A DNA stretch of 64,000 bases, taken from positions 1 through 64,000 of the forward strand of contig NZ_JABBNT010000001.1 of assembly GCF_012926505.1 (NCBI RefSeq), written 5' to 3'. Position 1 is the stretch's first letter. Every line of letters starts with the position of its first letter. Made by a program: the position numbers and the translations under genes. Source of the DNA: Pacificispira spongiicola. Its GTDB lineage: Bacteria; Pseudomonadota; Alphaproteobacteria; UBA8366; Aestuariispiraceae. Positions 24,856 through 33,435 of the stretch are shown here, in pieces. The notes beneath the pieces were generated by a model, which was not told the DNA's origin, ran no database searches, and saw nothing but the letters and a program-made list of their open reading frames with translations.

Positions 24856-26003
24856 GCGGGGCCAACAAGACCGGGGTCACTATCGATATCCGGCACCTCA
24901 GCAAGGTCTGGCGAGACAAGGCGGGGAAAGAAACAGCGGCGGTCGACGGCGTATCCTTCACGGCGGAGGCCGGGAAGTTCACGGTCCTGCTGGGCCCGTC
25001 CGGCTGCGGCAAGTCGACGACGCTGCGCCTGATCGCGGGGCTGGAGGCGGCCAGCGACGGCGGTATCCTGATCGACGGCAAGGACATGACGCGCCGCCCG
25101 CCGACCGATCGCGGCATCGCCATGGTCTTCCAATCCTACGCCCTGTTCCCGCATCTGAATGTGGAGGAAAACATCCTGTTCGGCCTGAAGGTCCGCAAGG
25201 TGCCGCCGGTCGAACGCGCCGTGCGCCTGCGCCGGGTCGCGGAACTGTTGGGATTGCAGGAGCTGCTGGACCGCAAGCCCAACCAACTGTCCGGCGGGCA
25301 GCAGCAGCGCGTCGCTTTGGGCCGCGCGATCATCGCGGAAAAGCCGATCTGCCTGATGGACGAGCCGTTGTCCAACCTGGACGCCAAGCTGCGCCATGAA
25401 ATGCGTGTGGAGCTGCGCGCGCTGCAGCAGAAGCTGGGCCTGACCATGGTCTATGTCACCCACGATCAGGCGGAAGCGATCAGCATGGCCGACCGTATCG
25501 TGGTGATGAATGGCGGACGCATCGAACAGGTCGGCACCCCGACCGATATCTATGACCGGCCCGCCAGCGCCTTCACTGCCCGCTTTATCGGCACGCCGCC
25601 GATGAACCTGATCGAGCTGAAGCGCGGCCTGCGCGGCTGGACGATACCGGGCACGGATGCGCCCCTACCGCTGGCCATTGATCCCGCGCAGGGCGACACC
25701 GCGCTGCTGGGCGTCCGGCCGGAGGATATCCGCCGCGACCCGTCGGGCATCGAGGCTGTCGTGGAAGCCGTGGAATATCTGGGCGCGGACAATCTGGTCG
25801 ATTGCCGATTGGGGGAGGCCGTGCTGACCGCCCGCCTGCCCCGCCATGCCGGGATGAAACCCGGCGACCGGTTGCGCCTCGGCTGGGGCGACGAGGCCAT
25901 GCATCTGTTCAATTCCGTCAACGGCGAGCGTCTTCCCCTAACGGGACAGGGCTCCGCGCCGACACCGAAACATGACGCCGCCAAGCAGATGGCGTCGTCA
26001 TAG
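24852..26003 (+). CDS. ABC transporter ATP-binding protein (MalK/UgpC family)
   Basis: A 383-residue carbohydrate-type ABC ATPase. Walker A is GPSGCGKST, the Q-loop is in VFQSYALFPHL, the signature is LSGGQQQR, Walker B is ICLMDEP and the H-loop is YVTHD. The C-terminal regulatory TOBE/OB domain spans about residue 240 onward (TRFIGTPPMNLIEL-like). This fits MalK-type importers of sugars or sugar phosphates with two permease genes downstream. It is translationally coupled to the DeoR regulator. A hairpin follows its stop. Confidence 0.95.
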   Translation: MSGANKTGVTIDIRHLSKVWRDKAGKETAAVDGVSFTAEAGKFTVLLGPSGCGKSTTLRLIAGLEAASDGGILIDGKDMTRRPPTDRGIAMVFQSYALFPHLNVEENILFGLKVRKVPPVERAVRLRRVAELLGLQELLDRKPNQLSGGQQQRVALGRAIIAEKPICLMDEPLSNLDAKLRHEMRVELRALQQKLGLTMVYVTHDQAEAISMADRIVVMNGGRIEQVGTPTDIYDRPASAFTARFIGTPPMNLIELKRGLRGWTIPGTDAPLPLAIDPAQGDTALLGVRPEDIRRDPSGIEAVVEAVEYLGADNLVDCRLGEAVLTARLPRHAGMKPGDRLRLGWGDEAMHLFNSVNGERLPLTGQGSAPTPKHDAAKQMASS

Positions 26004-26006
26004 AAA

Positions 26007-26044
26007 GGACCGTTCGGCCCTCCGCTAAAAGTTCCGAACGGTCC
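26007..26044 (+). promoter_or_regulatory. Intercistronic hairpin between ATPase and binding-protein genes
   Basis: GGACCGTTCGG (26007-26017) pairs exactly with 26034-26044 around a 16-base loop. There is no T run after it, so it more probably blocks RNA decay or sets relative expression than terminates. The binding-protein ATG is 55 bases further on, after AAAGGAG. Confidence 0.6.
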
Positions 26045-26099
26045 AATGCCTTGGTTAGCAAGTGATCTCGTAAACCGAAGACAAAAGGAGCATAAACCA

Positions 26100-27386
26100 A
26101 TGTCTTTCATGCGAAAAGTTGGGGCCGGTCTCGGCGCCGCCGCGCTGTCGGGCCTGATGGCCAGCACCGCCTTTGCCGTCGACCTTCAATTCTACTTCCC
26201 GGTCGCCGTCGGCGGTAAGGCCGCGACGACGATCCAGGAACTGACCGACGAATATGCGGCAGCTCATCCGGACGTCAAAATCGACGCCGTCTATGCCGGC
26301 AGCTATCAGGACACGATCACCAAGACCCTGACCGCGGCGCGCGGCGGCACCCCGCCGCAATTGGCCGTGATCCTGTCGGTCGACATGTTCACCCTGATCG
26401 ACGAAGACGTCATCATCCCCTTCGACGACGTTGCGACGACGGATGAAGACAAGAAGTGGCTGACCTCCTTCTATCCGGGCTTCATGGACAATTCCATGAC
26501 CGACGGGAAGACCTACGGTATCCCCTTCCAGCGCTCGACCCCGGTCATGTACTGGAACAAGGAAGCCTTCAAGGAAGCCGGTCTGGACCCGGAACTCCCG
26601 CCCGCGACCTGGGATGAAATGGTCGAATTCGGCAAGAAGCTGACCAAGAAGGACGCCAACGGCACGGTTACCCAGTGGGGCCTGCGCATCCCGTCCTCCG
26701 GCTTCCCCTACTGGCTGTTTCAGGGCCTGACCACGGAAAACGACGTGATCCTGGCCAACGACGCCGGCAACAAGACCAACTTCGACGATCCGAAGGTTGT
26801 CGAAGCCTTGAACTTCATGGTCGACCTGTCCAAGAAGCACGGCATCATGCAGCCGGGCATCATCGAATGGGGTGCCACGCCGAAGGCCTTCTTCGAGCGC
26901 CAGGCCGCCATTATGTGGACGACCACGGGTAACCTGACCAACGTCCGCGAAAACGCGCCGTTCGATTTCGGCGTCGCCATGCTGCCGGCCCACAAGCGTC
27001 GCGGCGCCCCGACCGGCGGCGGCAACTTCTACATCTTCAAGGACTCGACGGACGAACAGAAGGCTGCGTCCCTCGACTTCATCAAGTGGATCACGGCCCC
27101 GGAACAGGCCGCCCGCTGGACCATCGCGACCGGCTATGTCGCGCCGAGCCCGGCCGCTTGGGAAACCCAGGCGATGATCGACTACGTGAAGGGCTTCCCG
27201 CAGGCGCTGGTCGCCCGCGAGCAGCTTGAATTCGCGGTGGCCGAACTGGCGACCTATCAGAACCAGCGCGTTACCGGCATCCTGAACGATGCTTTGGAAG
27301 CCGCGATCACCGGCACGATGTCGGCGGAAGAAGCCCTGAAGAACGCCCAGGCCGAAGCCGACAAGGTTCTGGCGGATTATCGCTAA
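26100..27386 (+). CDS. ABC transporter substrate-binding protein (sugar / glycerol-phosphate type, family 1)
   Basis: A 428-residue protein starting at ATG 26100 after AAGGAG. The signal peptide covers about residues 1-23 (MSFMRKVGAGLGAAALSGLM, cleaved after AFA). VDLQFYFPVAVGGKAATTIQELTDEY resembles UgpB-like proteins, and YGIPFQRSTPVMYWNKEAF is the ligand-cleft region of family 1 solute-binding proteins. It lacks a lipobox, so it is probably a free periplasmic protein. The operon carries two permeases and an ATPase. Ligand unknown; oligosaccharide, polyol or glycerophosphodiester are typical. Confidence 0.93.
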   Translation: MSFMRKVGAGLGAAALSGLMASTAFAVDLQFYFPVAVGGKAATTIQELTDEYAAAHPDVKIDAVYAGSYQDTITKTLTAARGGTPPQLAVILSVDMFTLIDEDVIIPFDDVATTDEDKKWLTSFYPGFMDNSMTDGKTYGIPFQRSTPVMYWNKEAFKEAGLDPELPPATWDEMVEFGKKLTKKDANGTVTQWGLRIPSSGFPYWLFQGLTTENDVILANDAGNKTNFDDPKVVEALNFMVDLSKKHGIMQPGIIEWGATPKAFFERQAAIMWTTTGNLTNVRENAPFDFGVAMLPAHKRRGAPTGGGNFYIFKDSTDEQKAASLDFIKWITAPEQAARWTIATGYVAPSPAAWETQAMIDYVKGFPQALVAREQLEFAVAELATYQNQRVTGILNDALEAAITGTMSAEEALKNAQAEADKVLADYR

Positions 27387-27406
27387 GTCTTAGCTACTCC
27401 CAACTT

Positions 27407-27433
27407 CCGGCGGCGCCTTACCCGCGCCGCCGG
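27407..27433 (+). promoter_or_regulatory. GC-rich hairpin between binding-protein and permease genes
   Basis: CCGGCGGCGC (27407-27416) pairs exactly with 27424-27433 around a CTTACCC loop. It lies 20 bases after the binding-protein stop. Such hairpins commonly hold the binding-protein transcript at a higher level than the permease part. Partial termination is likely; GGGTTTTCG follows. Confidence 0.7.
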
Positions 27434-27462
27434 GACGCGGGTTTTCGATAAGGAATTCGGAC

Positions 27463-28338
27463 ATGATGGGACGGCGCGAATGGATCCACGGCTGGCTGCT
27501 CTTAAGCCCGGCACTGATCCTGCTTTTCGCCTTCACCCACTATCCGGCGGTCGTGACCTTCTGGGCCAGTTTCTTTTCGACGCCGCGCGGCAAGCGATCG
27601 GCGAAATTCGTCGGCCTGGAAAATTACCAAACCCTGCTGACGGACGATAAGTTCTGGCAGGTCCTGTACAACAACCTGCTCTATGCCGGGATCACCATTC
27701 CGGTTTCCGTGGCGCTGGCGCTGATCATGGCGCTGTTCGTGAACAGCAAGCTGCATGGCCGCGGCTTCGTGCGCATGACCTATTTCGCACCGACCGTGCT
27801 GCCGCTGATCGCCGTCGCCAATATCTGGCTTTTCTTCTACACGCCGGGCTTCGGCTTCATCGATCAGGTCCGCGGCCTCTGGGGCGCGGGCGAGGCGAAC
27901 TGGCTCGGCAATCCCGACACGGTCCTGGGCGCGCTCATGGTCGTCGCCGTCTGGAAGGAAGCAGGCTTCTTCATGATCTTCTATCTCGCCGCCCTTCAGA
28001 CGATCCCGCCCAGCCTGCGTGAGGCCGCCGCCATCGAAGGCAGCAGCCGATGGACCTTTTTCCGGCGCGTGACATTCCCGCTGCTGATGCCGACGACGCT
28101 ATTCGTGTCGGTGAACGCGGTCATCAATTCCTTCCGTCTGGTCGACCATATCTTCGTGATGACGGAAGGCGGGCCGGACAATGCCAGCTCCCTGCTGCTC
28201 TATTACATCTATGAGGCCGGGTTTAAATTCTGGGATACGGCGCATGCGGCGACCGCCACCATCGCCCTGCTGGTCCTGCTGTCCGTGCTCGCCATCGGGC
28301 AGTTCTTCCTGGTCGATCGAAAGGTGCATTACCGATGA
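27463..28338 (+). CDS. ABC transporter permease (UgpA/MalF-like)
   Basis: A 291-residue inner-membrane protein with about six helices (first: WLLLSPALILLFAFTHYPAV). The EAA-loop for the ATPase contact reads EAAAIEGSSRWTFFRRVTFPLL near residue 190. Size and sequence fit the UgpA-type half of a sugar importer. An AAGGA site precedes the ATG. Its stop overlaps the next permease by 4 bases. Confidence 0.95.
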   Translation: MMGRREWIHGWLLLSPALILLFAFTHYPAVVTFWASFFSTPRGKRSAKFVGLENYQTLLTDDKFWQVLYNNLLYAGITIPVSVALALIMALFVNSKLHGRGFVRMTYFAPTVLPLIAVANIWLFFYTPGFGFIDQVRGLWGAGEANWLGNPDTVLGALMVVAVWKEAGFFMIFYLAALQTIPPSLREAAAIEGSSRWTFFRRVTFPLLMPTTLFVSVNAVINSFRLVDHIFVMTEGGPDNASSLLLYYIYEAGFKFWDTAHAATATIALLVLLSVLAIGQFFLVDRKVHYR

Positions 28339-29177
28339 GCGTGGACACGATGGAAATCGCCGTCGATACCAGCCGTTACGACAGGATTCTGAACACGATC
28401 GGGGCCTGGGCCCTCGGCCTGTTGTGGTTCCTGCCTCTGATCTACGCGGTTTGGACCGCGTTCCATCCCGGCGCCTATGCCACACGCTTCGAACCCTTCG
28501 CGCCGTTGACGCTGCAGAACTTCGTCAATGCCTGGAACGCCGCACCCTTCGCGCATTATTTCGTCAACACGGTGATGCTGGTGACGATGGTCACGCTCAG
28601 CCAATTCGTGCTGTGCACCCTCGCCGCCTATGCCTTCGCGCGGTTCGAGTTTCCCGGCAAGACGCTGCTGTTCACGCTGGTGCTGCTGCAATTGCTGGTC
28701 ATGCCGGAAATGCTGATCGTCGAAAACTATCAGACCATGCGCGTCCTGGGCCTGATCGATACGATCGCCGCCATCGCCTTGCCCTATGTCGCGTCGGGCT
28801 TCGGCATCTTCCTGCTGCGCCAGACCTTCATGACCGTCCCAAAGGAGTTGGAGGAAGCCGCCCGCATCGAAGGGGCCGGAACGCTCGGCATCTTGTGGAA
28901 GGTCTATGTTCCGCTCGCCAAACCGACCTACCTCGCCTACGGCTTGGTGTCCGTCAGTTACCATTGGAACAATTTCCTATGGCCGCTGATCGTAACGAAT
29001 TCCGTCGAAACACGACCTGTCACGGTGGGTCTGTCGGTCTTTTCCTCCGTCGATCAGGGGATCGACTGGTCGATCATCACGGCGGCGACGCTGATGACCT
29101 CAGGCCCGCTGCTCATCGCGTTCCTGCTGTTCCAACGCCAATTCGTGCAGAGCTTCATGCGCGCCGGGATCAAGTGA
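28335..29177 (+). CDS. ABC transporter permease (UgpE/MalG-like)
   Basis: A 280-residue inner-membrane permease with six predicted helices. The EAA-loop is EAARIEGAGTLGILWKVYVPLAKP. It is the last gene of the importer operon, and pairs with the preceding permease. The C-terminal LFQRQFVQSFMRAGIK is typical of MalG-like subunits. The convergent GntR gene ends 4 bases after it. Confidence 0.95.
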   Translation: MSVDTMEIAVDTSRYDRILNTIGAWALGLLWFLPLIYAVWTAFHPGAYATRFEPFAPLTLQNFVNAWNAAPFAHYFVNTVMLVTMVTLSQFVLCTLAAYAFARFEFPGKTLLFTLVLLQLLVMPEMLIVENYQTMRVLGLIDTIAAIALPYVASGFGIFLLRQTFMTVPKELEEAARIEGAGTLGILWKVYVPLAKPTYLAYGLVSVSYHWNNFLWPLIVTNSVETRPVTVGLSVFSSVDQGIDWSIITAATLMTSGPLLIAFLLFQRQFVQSFMRAGIK

Positions 29178-29181
29178 TGCA

Positions 29182-29904
29182 TCAGGCGGTAAGCACCGAC
29201 TCCATCTGGCGGCCCGTATCGCGATAGTGTTCGGTCAACAGCGCCGCGGCGGCATCTTCGTCCCGCGCCAAGACGGCACGGACCAAGGCTTCGTGTTCCG
29301 TACAAACGTCCCGTTCGCCGAGATCGACGGATCGGTGCAGTGCCGTCAGGCGATAGCGTTCGGTTTCCATATACAGCGTATCCGCCATGCGCAGCAGCCG
29401 CGTCGATCCGCAGGCCGCGATCAATGCGTGGTGGAACCGGCGGTGTCGGCGTTCCAGATCCGTCATGTCGACATCAAATCCATCCGACGCTCGGCGCAGG
29501 GATTTCGTCAGTTCGTGGGCGGCGGCCAGAATTTCCGCCTCCCATGCGTCGCCGCCGTTTCGGATCGCCCGCTGCAAGGCCTCCCCCTCAACCAGGATAC
29601 GCGCGTCGATGGCGTCGTTCATTTCGTCTCGGGACAGTGGCGCGACGACGAATCCGCGCAGGGATTGCGAAACGACCAGCCGTTCCCCCTGCAACCGGTT
29701 CAACGCTTCCCGCAAGGGCGAGAAACCGGCGCTGTAGCGATCTTTCAACTGTTCCAGGCGTAACGGCATGCCGGGCGGCAGCTCGCCCCGCACGATGTCC
29801 CAGCGCATCCGGTCATAGACCGTATCCGCCAGGGTCCGCTTACCGGTATCGGGCGTTATTCCGACCGCAATGTCGGCATAGGGGGACGGCGAAACCTGAG
29901 ACAT
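29182..29904 (-). CDS. GntR-family regulator, FCD (FadR) subgroup
   Basis: A 240-residue regulator. The winged HTH at residues 20-85 (LADTVYDRMRWDIVRGELPPGMPLRLEQLKDRYSAGFSPLREALNRLQGERLV) is GntR-type, and the C-terminal all-helical FCD domain has the metal-binding His pattern RRHRRFHHALIAACG and CTEHEALVRAVLARD. AAGGAG precedes the ATG. It is divergent from the gentisate operon, with a 28-bp near-perfect palindrome between them, so it most likely controls that operon in response to an organic acid. Confidence 0.92.
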   Translation of the reverse strand: MSQVSPSPYADIAVGITPDTGKRTLADTVYDRMRWDIVRGELPPGMPLRLEQLKDRYSAGFSPLREALNRLQGERLVVSQSLRGFVVAPLSRDEMNDAIDARILVEGEALQRAIRNGGDAWEAEILAAAHELTKSLRRASDGFDVDMTDLERRHRRFHHALIAACGSTRLLRMADTLYMETERYRLTALHRSVDLGERDVCTEHEALVRAVLARDEDAAAALLTEHYRDTGRQMESVLTA

Positions 29905-29949
29905 GGATTGTTGCTCCTTCGGCCAACTTTCTACTCATATTTTCGCAAA

Positions 29950-29977
29950 TAAACAAGATTTTCGAAAATTTTGTTTA
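29950..29977. promoter_or_regulatory. 28-bp near-perfect palindrome, candidate GntR operator
   Basis: The arms 29950-29963 and 29964-29977 are reverse complements with one mismatch, centred on TTTTCGAAAA. It lies in the 134 bases between the divergent GntR and gentisate dioxygenase starts, 46 bases from the GntR ATG. The position and symmetry suit a FadR-type dimer. Confidence 0.7.
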
Positions 29978-30038
29978 CAATATCCGCGTCGACCGTCACT
30001 CTTTCGACAACAAAGGGCATTTTGAGGGAGGCACGACC

Positions 30039-31175
30039 ATGCCGTCGACCCGACAGAACTATCGCGAGGACGTTGCCGGGCGGGCGAATGTCGAGGATTC
30101 ACCGGAACTGGACGCCTATTATAACGAGTTGGAACAGCTCAGCGCGGGGGCCTTATGGACCGTCGCGAACAAGATCGAACCCTGGGAGCCGAAATCTGAA
30201 TCGGTGCCGATGATCTGGCGCTACAACGACCTGCGCGATCATGTCCTGCGATCCGTCGATCTGGTGACACCGGAAAAGGCGGGCCGCCGCGTCATCTATC
30301 TGGAAAATCCGGGCCGCAAGGAAGTCGCCGCGGCGGTCGGCTGGATTTATTCCGGGCTTCAGGTCATGCATCCGGGGGAATGCGCCTCCGCGCATCGGCA
30401 TTCCGCCTCCGCCCTGCGTTTCATCATGGAAGGGTCCGGCGCCTATACTATTGTGGATGGCCACAAGATGACGCTGGGCCGCAACGATTTCGTGCTGACG
30501 CCGAACGGCACCTGGCACGAACACGGCGTATCCGAAGACGGCGCCCCCTGCATCTGGCAGGACGGGTTGGACATTCCGCTGGTCAATTGCCTGGAAGCGA
30601 ATTTCTACGAGGTGCATCCCGATCTTTCGCAAGCGACGAACTATCCGGTCGACGATATGACGAAGGCCTGGGGCAATCCCGGTCTGACACCGGCGAACTC
30701 TCCTCTTGGCGGCGCTTGGGACAAACCCTATTCCCCGATGTTCAAATACGAATGGGAACCGACCTATGAAGCGCTGTCCCGTTTGGCGGATACCAGTGAC
30801 GGGTCGCCCTATGACGGGATCATGATGAACTACATAAACCCGGTCACCGGCGGCCCGGTGATGCCGACCACCGGCGCCAGCATGCAGATGCTGCGTCCGG
30901 GTGAGAAAACCAAGGCCCACCGGCATACCGGCAGTTACCTGTACCAATGTTCCAAAGGCTCCGGCTATTCCGTGATCAACGGTAAGAAGTTCGAATGGTC
31001 GGAACGGGATATCTTCTGCGTTCCGTCCTGGGCCTGGCACGAACATGCCAATGCGTCCGACAGCGAGGATGCCTGCCTGTTCTGCTTCAACGATCTACCG
31101 GTAATGCGGGCGCTCGGCCTCTATCGCGAGGAAGCCTTCGGCGACAATGGCGGCCACCAGCCGCTGATCGACTAA
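30039..31175 (+). CDS. gtdA: Gentisate 1,2-dioxygenase (bicupin)
   Basis: A 378-residue bicupin, starting at ATG 30039 after GGGAGG. The first cupin has HRHSASALRFIMEGSGAYTIVDGHKMTLGRNDFVLTPNGTWHEHG, containing the Fe(II) histidines; the second cupin repeats the layout (KTKAHRHTGSYLY and WAWHEHANA). Family members open gentisate to maleylpyruvate with O2. Length is close to characterised enzymes (about 340-380). It begins an operon with a fumarylacetoacetate-hydrolase-family gene 22 bases downstream. The related 1-hydroxy-2-naphthoate or salicylate dioxygenases are alternatives. Confidence 0.85.
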   Translation: MPSTRQNYREDVAGRANVEDSPELDAYYNELEQLSAGALWTVANKIEPWEPKSESVPMIWRYNDLRDHVLRSVDLVTPEKAGRRVIYLENPGRKEVAAAVGWIYSGLQVMHPGECASAHRHSASALRFIMEGSGAYTIVDGHKMTLGRNDFVLTPNGTWHEHGVSEDGAPCIWQDGLDIPLVNCLEANFYEVHPDLSQATNYPVDDMTKAWGNPGLTPANSPLGGAWDKPYSPMFKYEWEPTYEALSRLADTSDGSPYDGIMMNYINPVTGGPVMPTTGASMQMLRPGEKTKAHRHTGSYLYQCSKGSGYSVINGKKFEWSERDIFCVPSWAWHEHANASDSEDACLFCFNDLPVMRALGLYREEAFGDNGGHQPLID

Positions 31176-31197
31176 TCTAAAAAAGTAGGGATAGAAG

Positions 31198-32112
31198 ATG
31201 AAACTGGTTACTTTCCGGCCGACAGTGGATGCCGCGGCCCGTCTGGGCGTGATTGAAGAAGGCCTTGTCGTGGACGTCGCCTATCTGGGTGCGGTGATGG
31301 GCGAGGACTTTCCGGATACGATGCTGGACCTGATCGATTTGGGCCCGGCGGCATTGGCCCGGATTTCCGACGCTCTGGACGAATGCCGCAGCACTTGGCC
31401 CATCGGTTCGGCCCTGCCCATCGAAAACGTCAAATTGCTGGCGCCCATCCCCCGTCCCCGCAAGAACATCTTCGGGATCGGCTTGAACTATCTGGAACAT
31501 GTCGCGGAATCCAGCCGTACGCTGGACACGTCGAAGGACCTGCCGACCCAGCCGGTGATCTTTTCCAAACCGCCGACGACCGTGATCGGGCCGGGCGACG
31601 CGATCGAACACAACGCCGCGATCACCCAACAACTGGACTGGGAGGTCGAACTGGCCGTCATCATGGGCCGCACCGCCCGCCGCGTGACGGAAGACGACGC
31701 GTTGCGCCACGTCTTCGGCTATAGCGTGATGATCGATGTCTCCGCCCGCGACAATCGCCGCGCCGGACAGTGGATTTATTCCAAGGGCATGGATACCTAC
31801 GCCCCCTTCGGCCCCTGCATCGTCACGGCCGATGAAATCGCCGATCCGCAGAACCTGAACCTGTGGCTGACGGTCAACGGCGTGGAAAAGCAAAACTCGA
31901 ACACCAAGTTCATGCTGTTCAAAATCCCGACCCTGATTTCCGATATTTCCCAGGGAATTACGCTGGAACCGGGCGACATCATCGCGACCGGCACGCCGGA
32001 AGGCGTCGGCGCGGGCCGCGACCCGCAGGAATGGCTGTGGCCGGGCGATGTCGTCGAAGCCCATGTCGAAGCCATCGGCACGATCCGCCATCCCGTGGTA
32101 AAGGTCGGCTGA
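31198..32112 (+). CDS. Fumarylacetoacetate hydrolase family protein (fumarylpyruvate/maleylpyruvate hydrolase)
   Basis: A 304-residue FAH-fold hydrolase. The metal-binding region is LDWEVELAVIMGRTARRV (Glu-x-Glu), with FGIGLNYLEHV before it and AVMID-like FGYSVMIDVSARDN after it. ILEPGDIIATGTPEGVG-like LEPGDIIATGTPEGVG is the C-terminal signature. Adjacent to gentisate dioxygenase, it should split fumarylpyruvate to fumarate and pyruvate, or maleylpyruvate directly. No maleylpyruvate isomerase gene is seen in the operon. Confidence 0.88.
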   Translation: MKLVTFRPTVDAAARLGVIEEGLVVDVAYLGAVMGEDFPDTMLDLIDLGPAALARISDALDECRSTWPIGSALPIENVKLLAPIPRPRKNIFGIGLNYLEHVAESSRTLDTSKDLPTQPVIFSKPPTTVIGPGDAIEHNAAITQQLDWEVELAVIMGRTARRVTEDDALRHVFGYSVMIDVSARDNRRAGQWIYSKGMDTYAPFGPCIVTADEIADPQNLNLWLTVNGVEKQNSNTKFMLFKIPTLISDISQGITLEPGDIIATGTPEGVGAGRDPQEWLWPGDVVEAHVEAIGTIRHPVVKVG

Positions 32113-32137
32113 CGCCACCCGGAAAGGAAGCGATTTC

Positions 32138-32788
32138 ATGTTCTTCGACGTTAGCCGGATCGAACCGCAAAACGCCTACAAGCTGATGACCTCCACCGTC
32201 GTTCCCCGGCCGATTGCCTGGGTATCGACGCTGTCGGAGGACGGGGTGGCGAACGCCGCCCCCTACAGCTTCTTCAACGTGATGGGCAGCGATCCGGCGA
32301 CCGTCGTGATCGGCATTCAGAAAGATGCCAAGCGCGGCTTCAAGGATTCCGCCCATAATATCCTCACGACCGGCGAATTCGTCGTGAATCTGGTGAATGA
32401 GGCGGTGGCGGAGAAAATGAATATAAGCTGTATCGACGCACCCCGCGACGTCAGCGAATTCGACATTGCCGGCCTGACGCAGCGCCCGTCGCAACTCGTA
32501 AAGCCGCCGCAGATTGCGGAATCGCCCGTCTCTTTCGAATGCGTCAATCTGACATCGTTGGTCACCGGTCCTCGGCAGACATTGGTCGTCGGCCGCGTGG
32601 TCGGCATTCGGATCGAAGACGAATATATCCTGGATGCCGACAAGGCCTATGTCGACACACCGGCCCTGCACATGATCGGACGGACTTACGGTAGCGGTTG
32701 GTACACGAAGACGGCGGATCAGTTTCAGATGGGCCGTCCCGTCTACGACGACTGGATCGCGAAAAACGGCGACCCGAAAAAGGGTTAG
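32138..32788 (+). CDS. Flavin reductase family protein (FMN-binding, DIM6/NTAB type)
   Basis: A 216-residue split-barrel flavoprotein. YKLMTSTVVPRPIAWVSTLSEDGVANAAPYSFFNVMGSDPATVVIGI is the FMN-binding region, followed by LTTGEFVVNLVNEAVAEKMN. GGAAAGGA precedes the ATG. Such proteins supply reduced FMN to monooxygenases or act as small oxidoreductases. It is third in the gentisate operon, where a two-component aromatic hydroxylase partner might be expected, but none is in view. Confidence 0.88.
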   Translation: MFFDVSRIEPQNAYKLMTSTVVPRPIAWVSTLSEDGVANAAPYSFFNVMGSDPATVVIGIQKDAKRGFKDSAHNILTTGEFVVNLVNEAVAEKMNISCIDAPRDVSEFDIAGLTQRPSQLVKPPQIAESPVSFECVNLTSLVTGPRQTLVVGRVVGIRIEDEYILDADKAYVDTPALHMIGRTYGSGWYTKTADQFQMGRPVYDDWIAKNGDPKKG

Positions 32789-32868
32789 CCGCCCCGCGAC
32801 ACCGTATACCTCGACATCGGACGCCACGCTTTGTATCGTTCGGCGAGTATCGTTGGGGGAAATCGACT

Positions 32869-33291
32869 ATGCGGGACGGGGAAAAACCCCTGAAATTGCG
32901 CGCCTACGACCTGGAGGATCTCAGCATCCTGTCGGGCATGGTGCAGGATTCCCTGGTGCCGCTTGCCGATATGCGTTTCATGGCGGATGAGGGCAGCTTC
33001 ATCCTGGCGCTGAACCGGTTCTGCTGGGAACGGGATGACGGTGCACCGCCCTATGCCCGTGTCCATTCGGGCCTGCGTTTCGATTTCGTCCGCAAGGTCG
33101 CCCGCCGCGGCATCGACGGCCGCGCGCGCGATAAGCTCCTATCCCTTTTGGCCATCGCCTATCACGACGGCACCGTCGTCCTAACCTTTTCCGGCGACGG
33201 CGCGATCCGTCTGGATGTCGAAAAATTGACGGTCGCCTTGGAAGACCTCGGGCCGACCTGGCCGACGGACTGGAAACCGGGACACTCTTAA
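32869..33291 (+). CDS. DUF2948 family protein
   Basis: A 140-residue soluble protein from ATG 32869. PLKLRAYDLEDLSILSGMVQDSLVPLADMRFMADEGSFILALNRFCWE is the conserved start of DUF2948, a family found almost only in alphaproteobacteria, often next to murA and hisD. Here it sits after the gentisate operon and 145 bases before paaA, which is an unusual place. Function unknown. Confidence 0.85.
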   Translation: MRDGEKPLKLRAYDLEDLSILSGMVQDSLVPLADMRFMADEGSFILALNRFCWERDDGAPPYARVHSGLRFDFVRKVARRGIDGRARDKLLSLLAIAYHDGTVVLTFSGDGAIRLDVEKLTVALEDLGPTWPTDWKPGHS

Positions 33292-33352
33292 GTCACTGAA
33301 AATAAATTGTATTCGGTCGAAGAAACCGACAACAATCAATCGCTGGTGCGAT

Positions 33353-33393
33353 ATGATACGATATATTGAACTAATTTAAAAAAAGTGTATCAT
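33353..33393. promoter_or_regulatory. paa promoter with an inverted repeat, candidate operator
   Basis: ATGATAC (33353-33359) and GTATCAT (33387-33393) are exact inverted arms 27 bases apart. Between and overlapping them lie TTGAAC (33366-33371) and TATCAT (33388-33393), a plausible -35/-10 pair with a 16-base spacer. The AT-rich stretch is 43-83 bases before paaA. A TetR-type PaaR or a PaaX regulator is a likely user; neither gene is in the window. Confidence 0.5.
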
Positions 33394-33435
33394 GTTAGTC
33401 AGAAAGCAGAACAACCCGCTTTAGGGAGAAATGGG

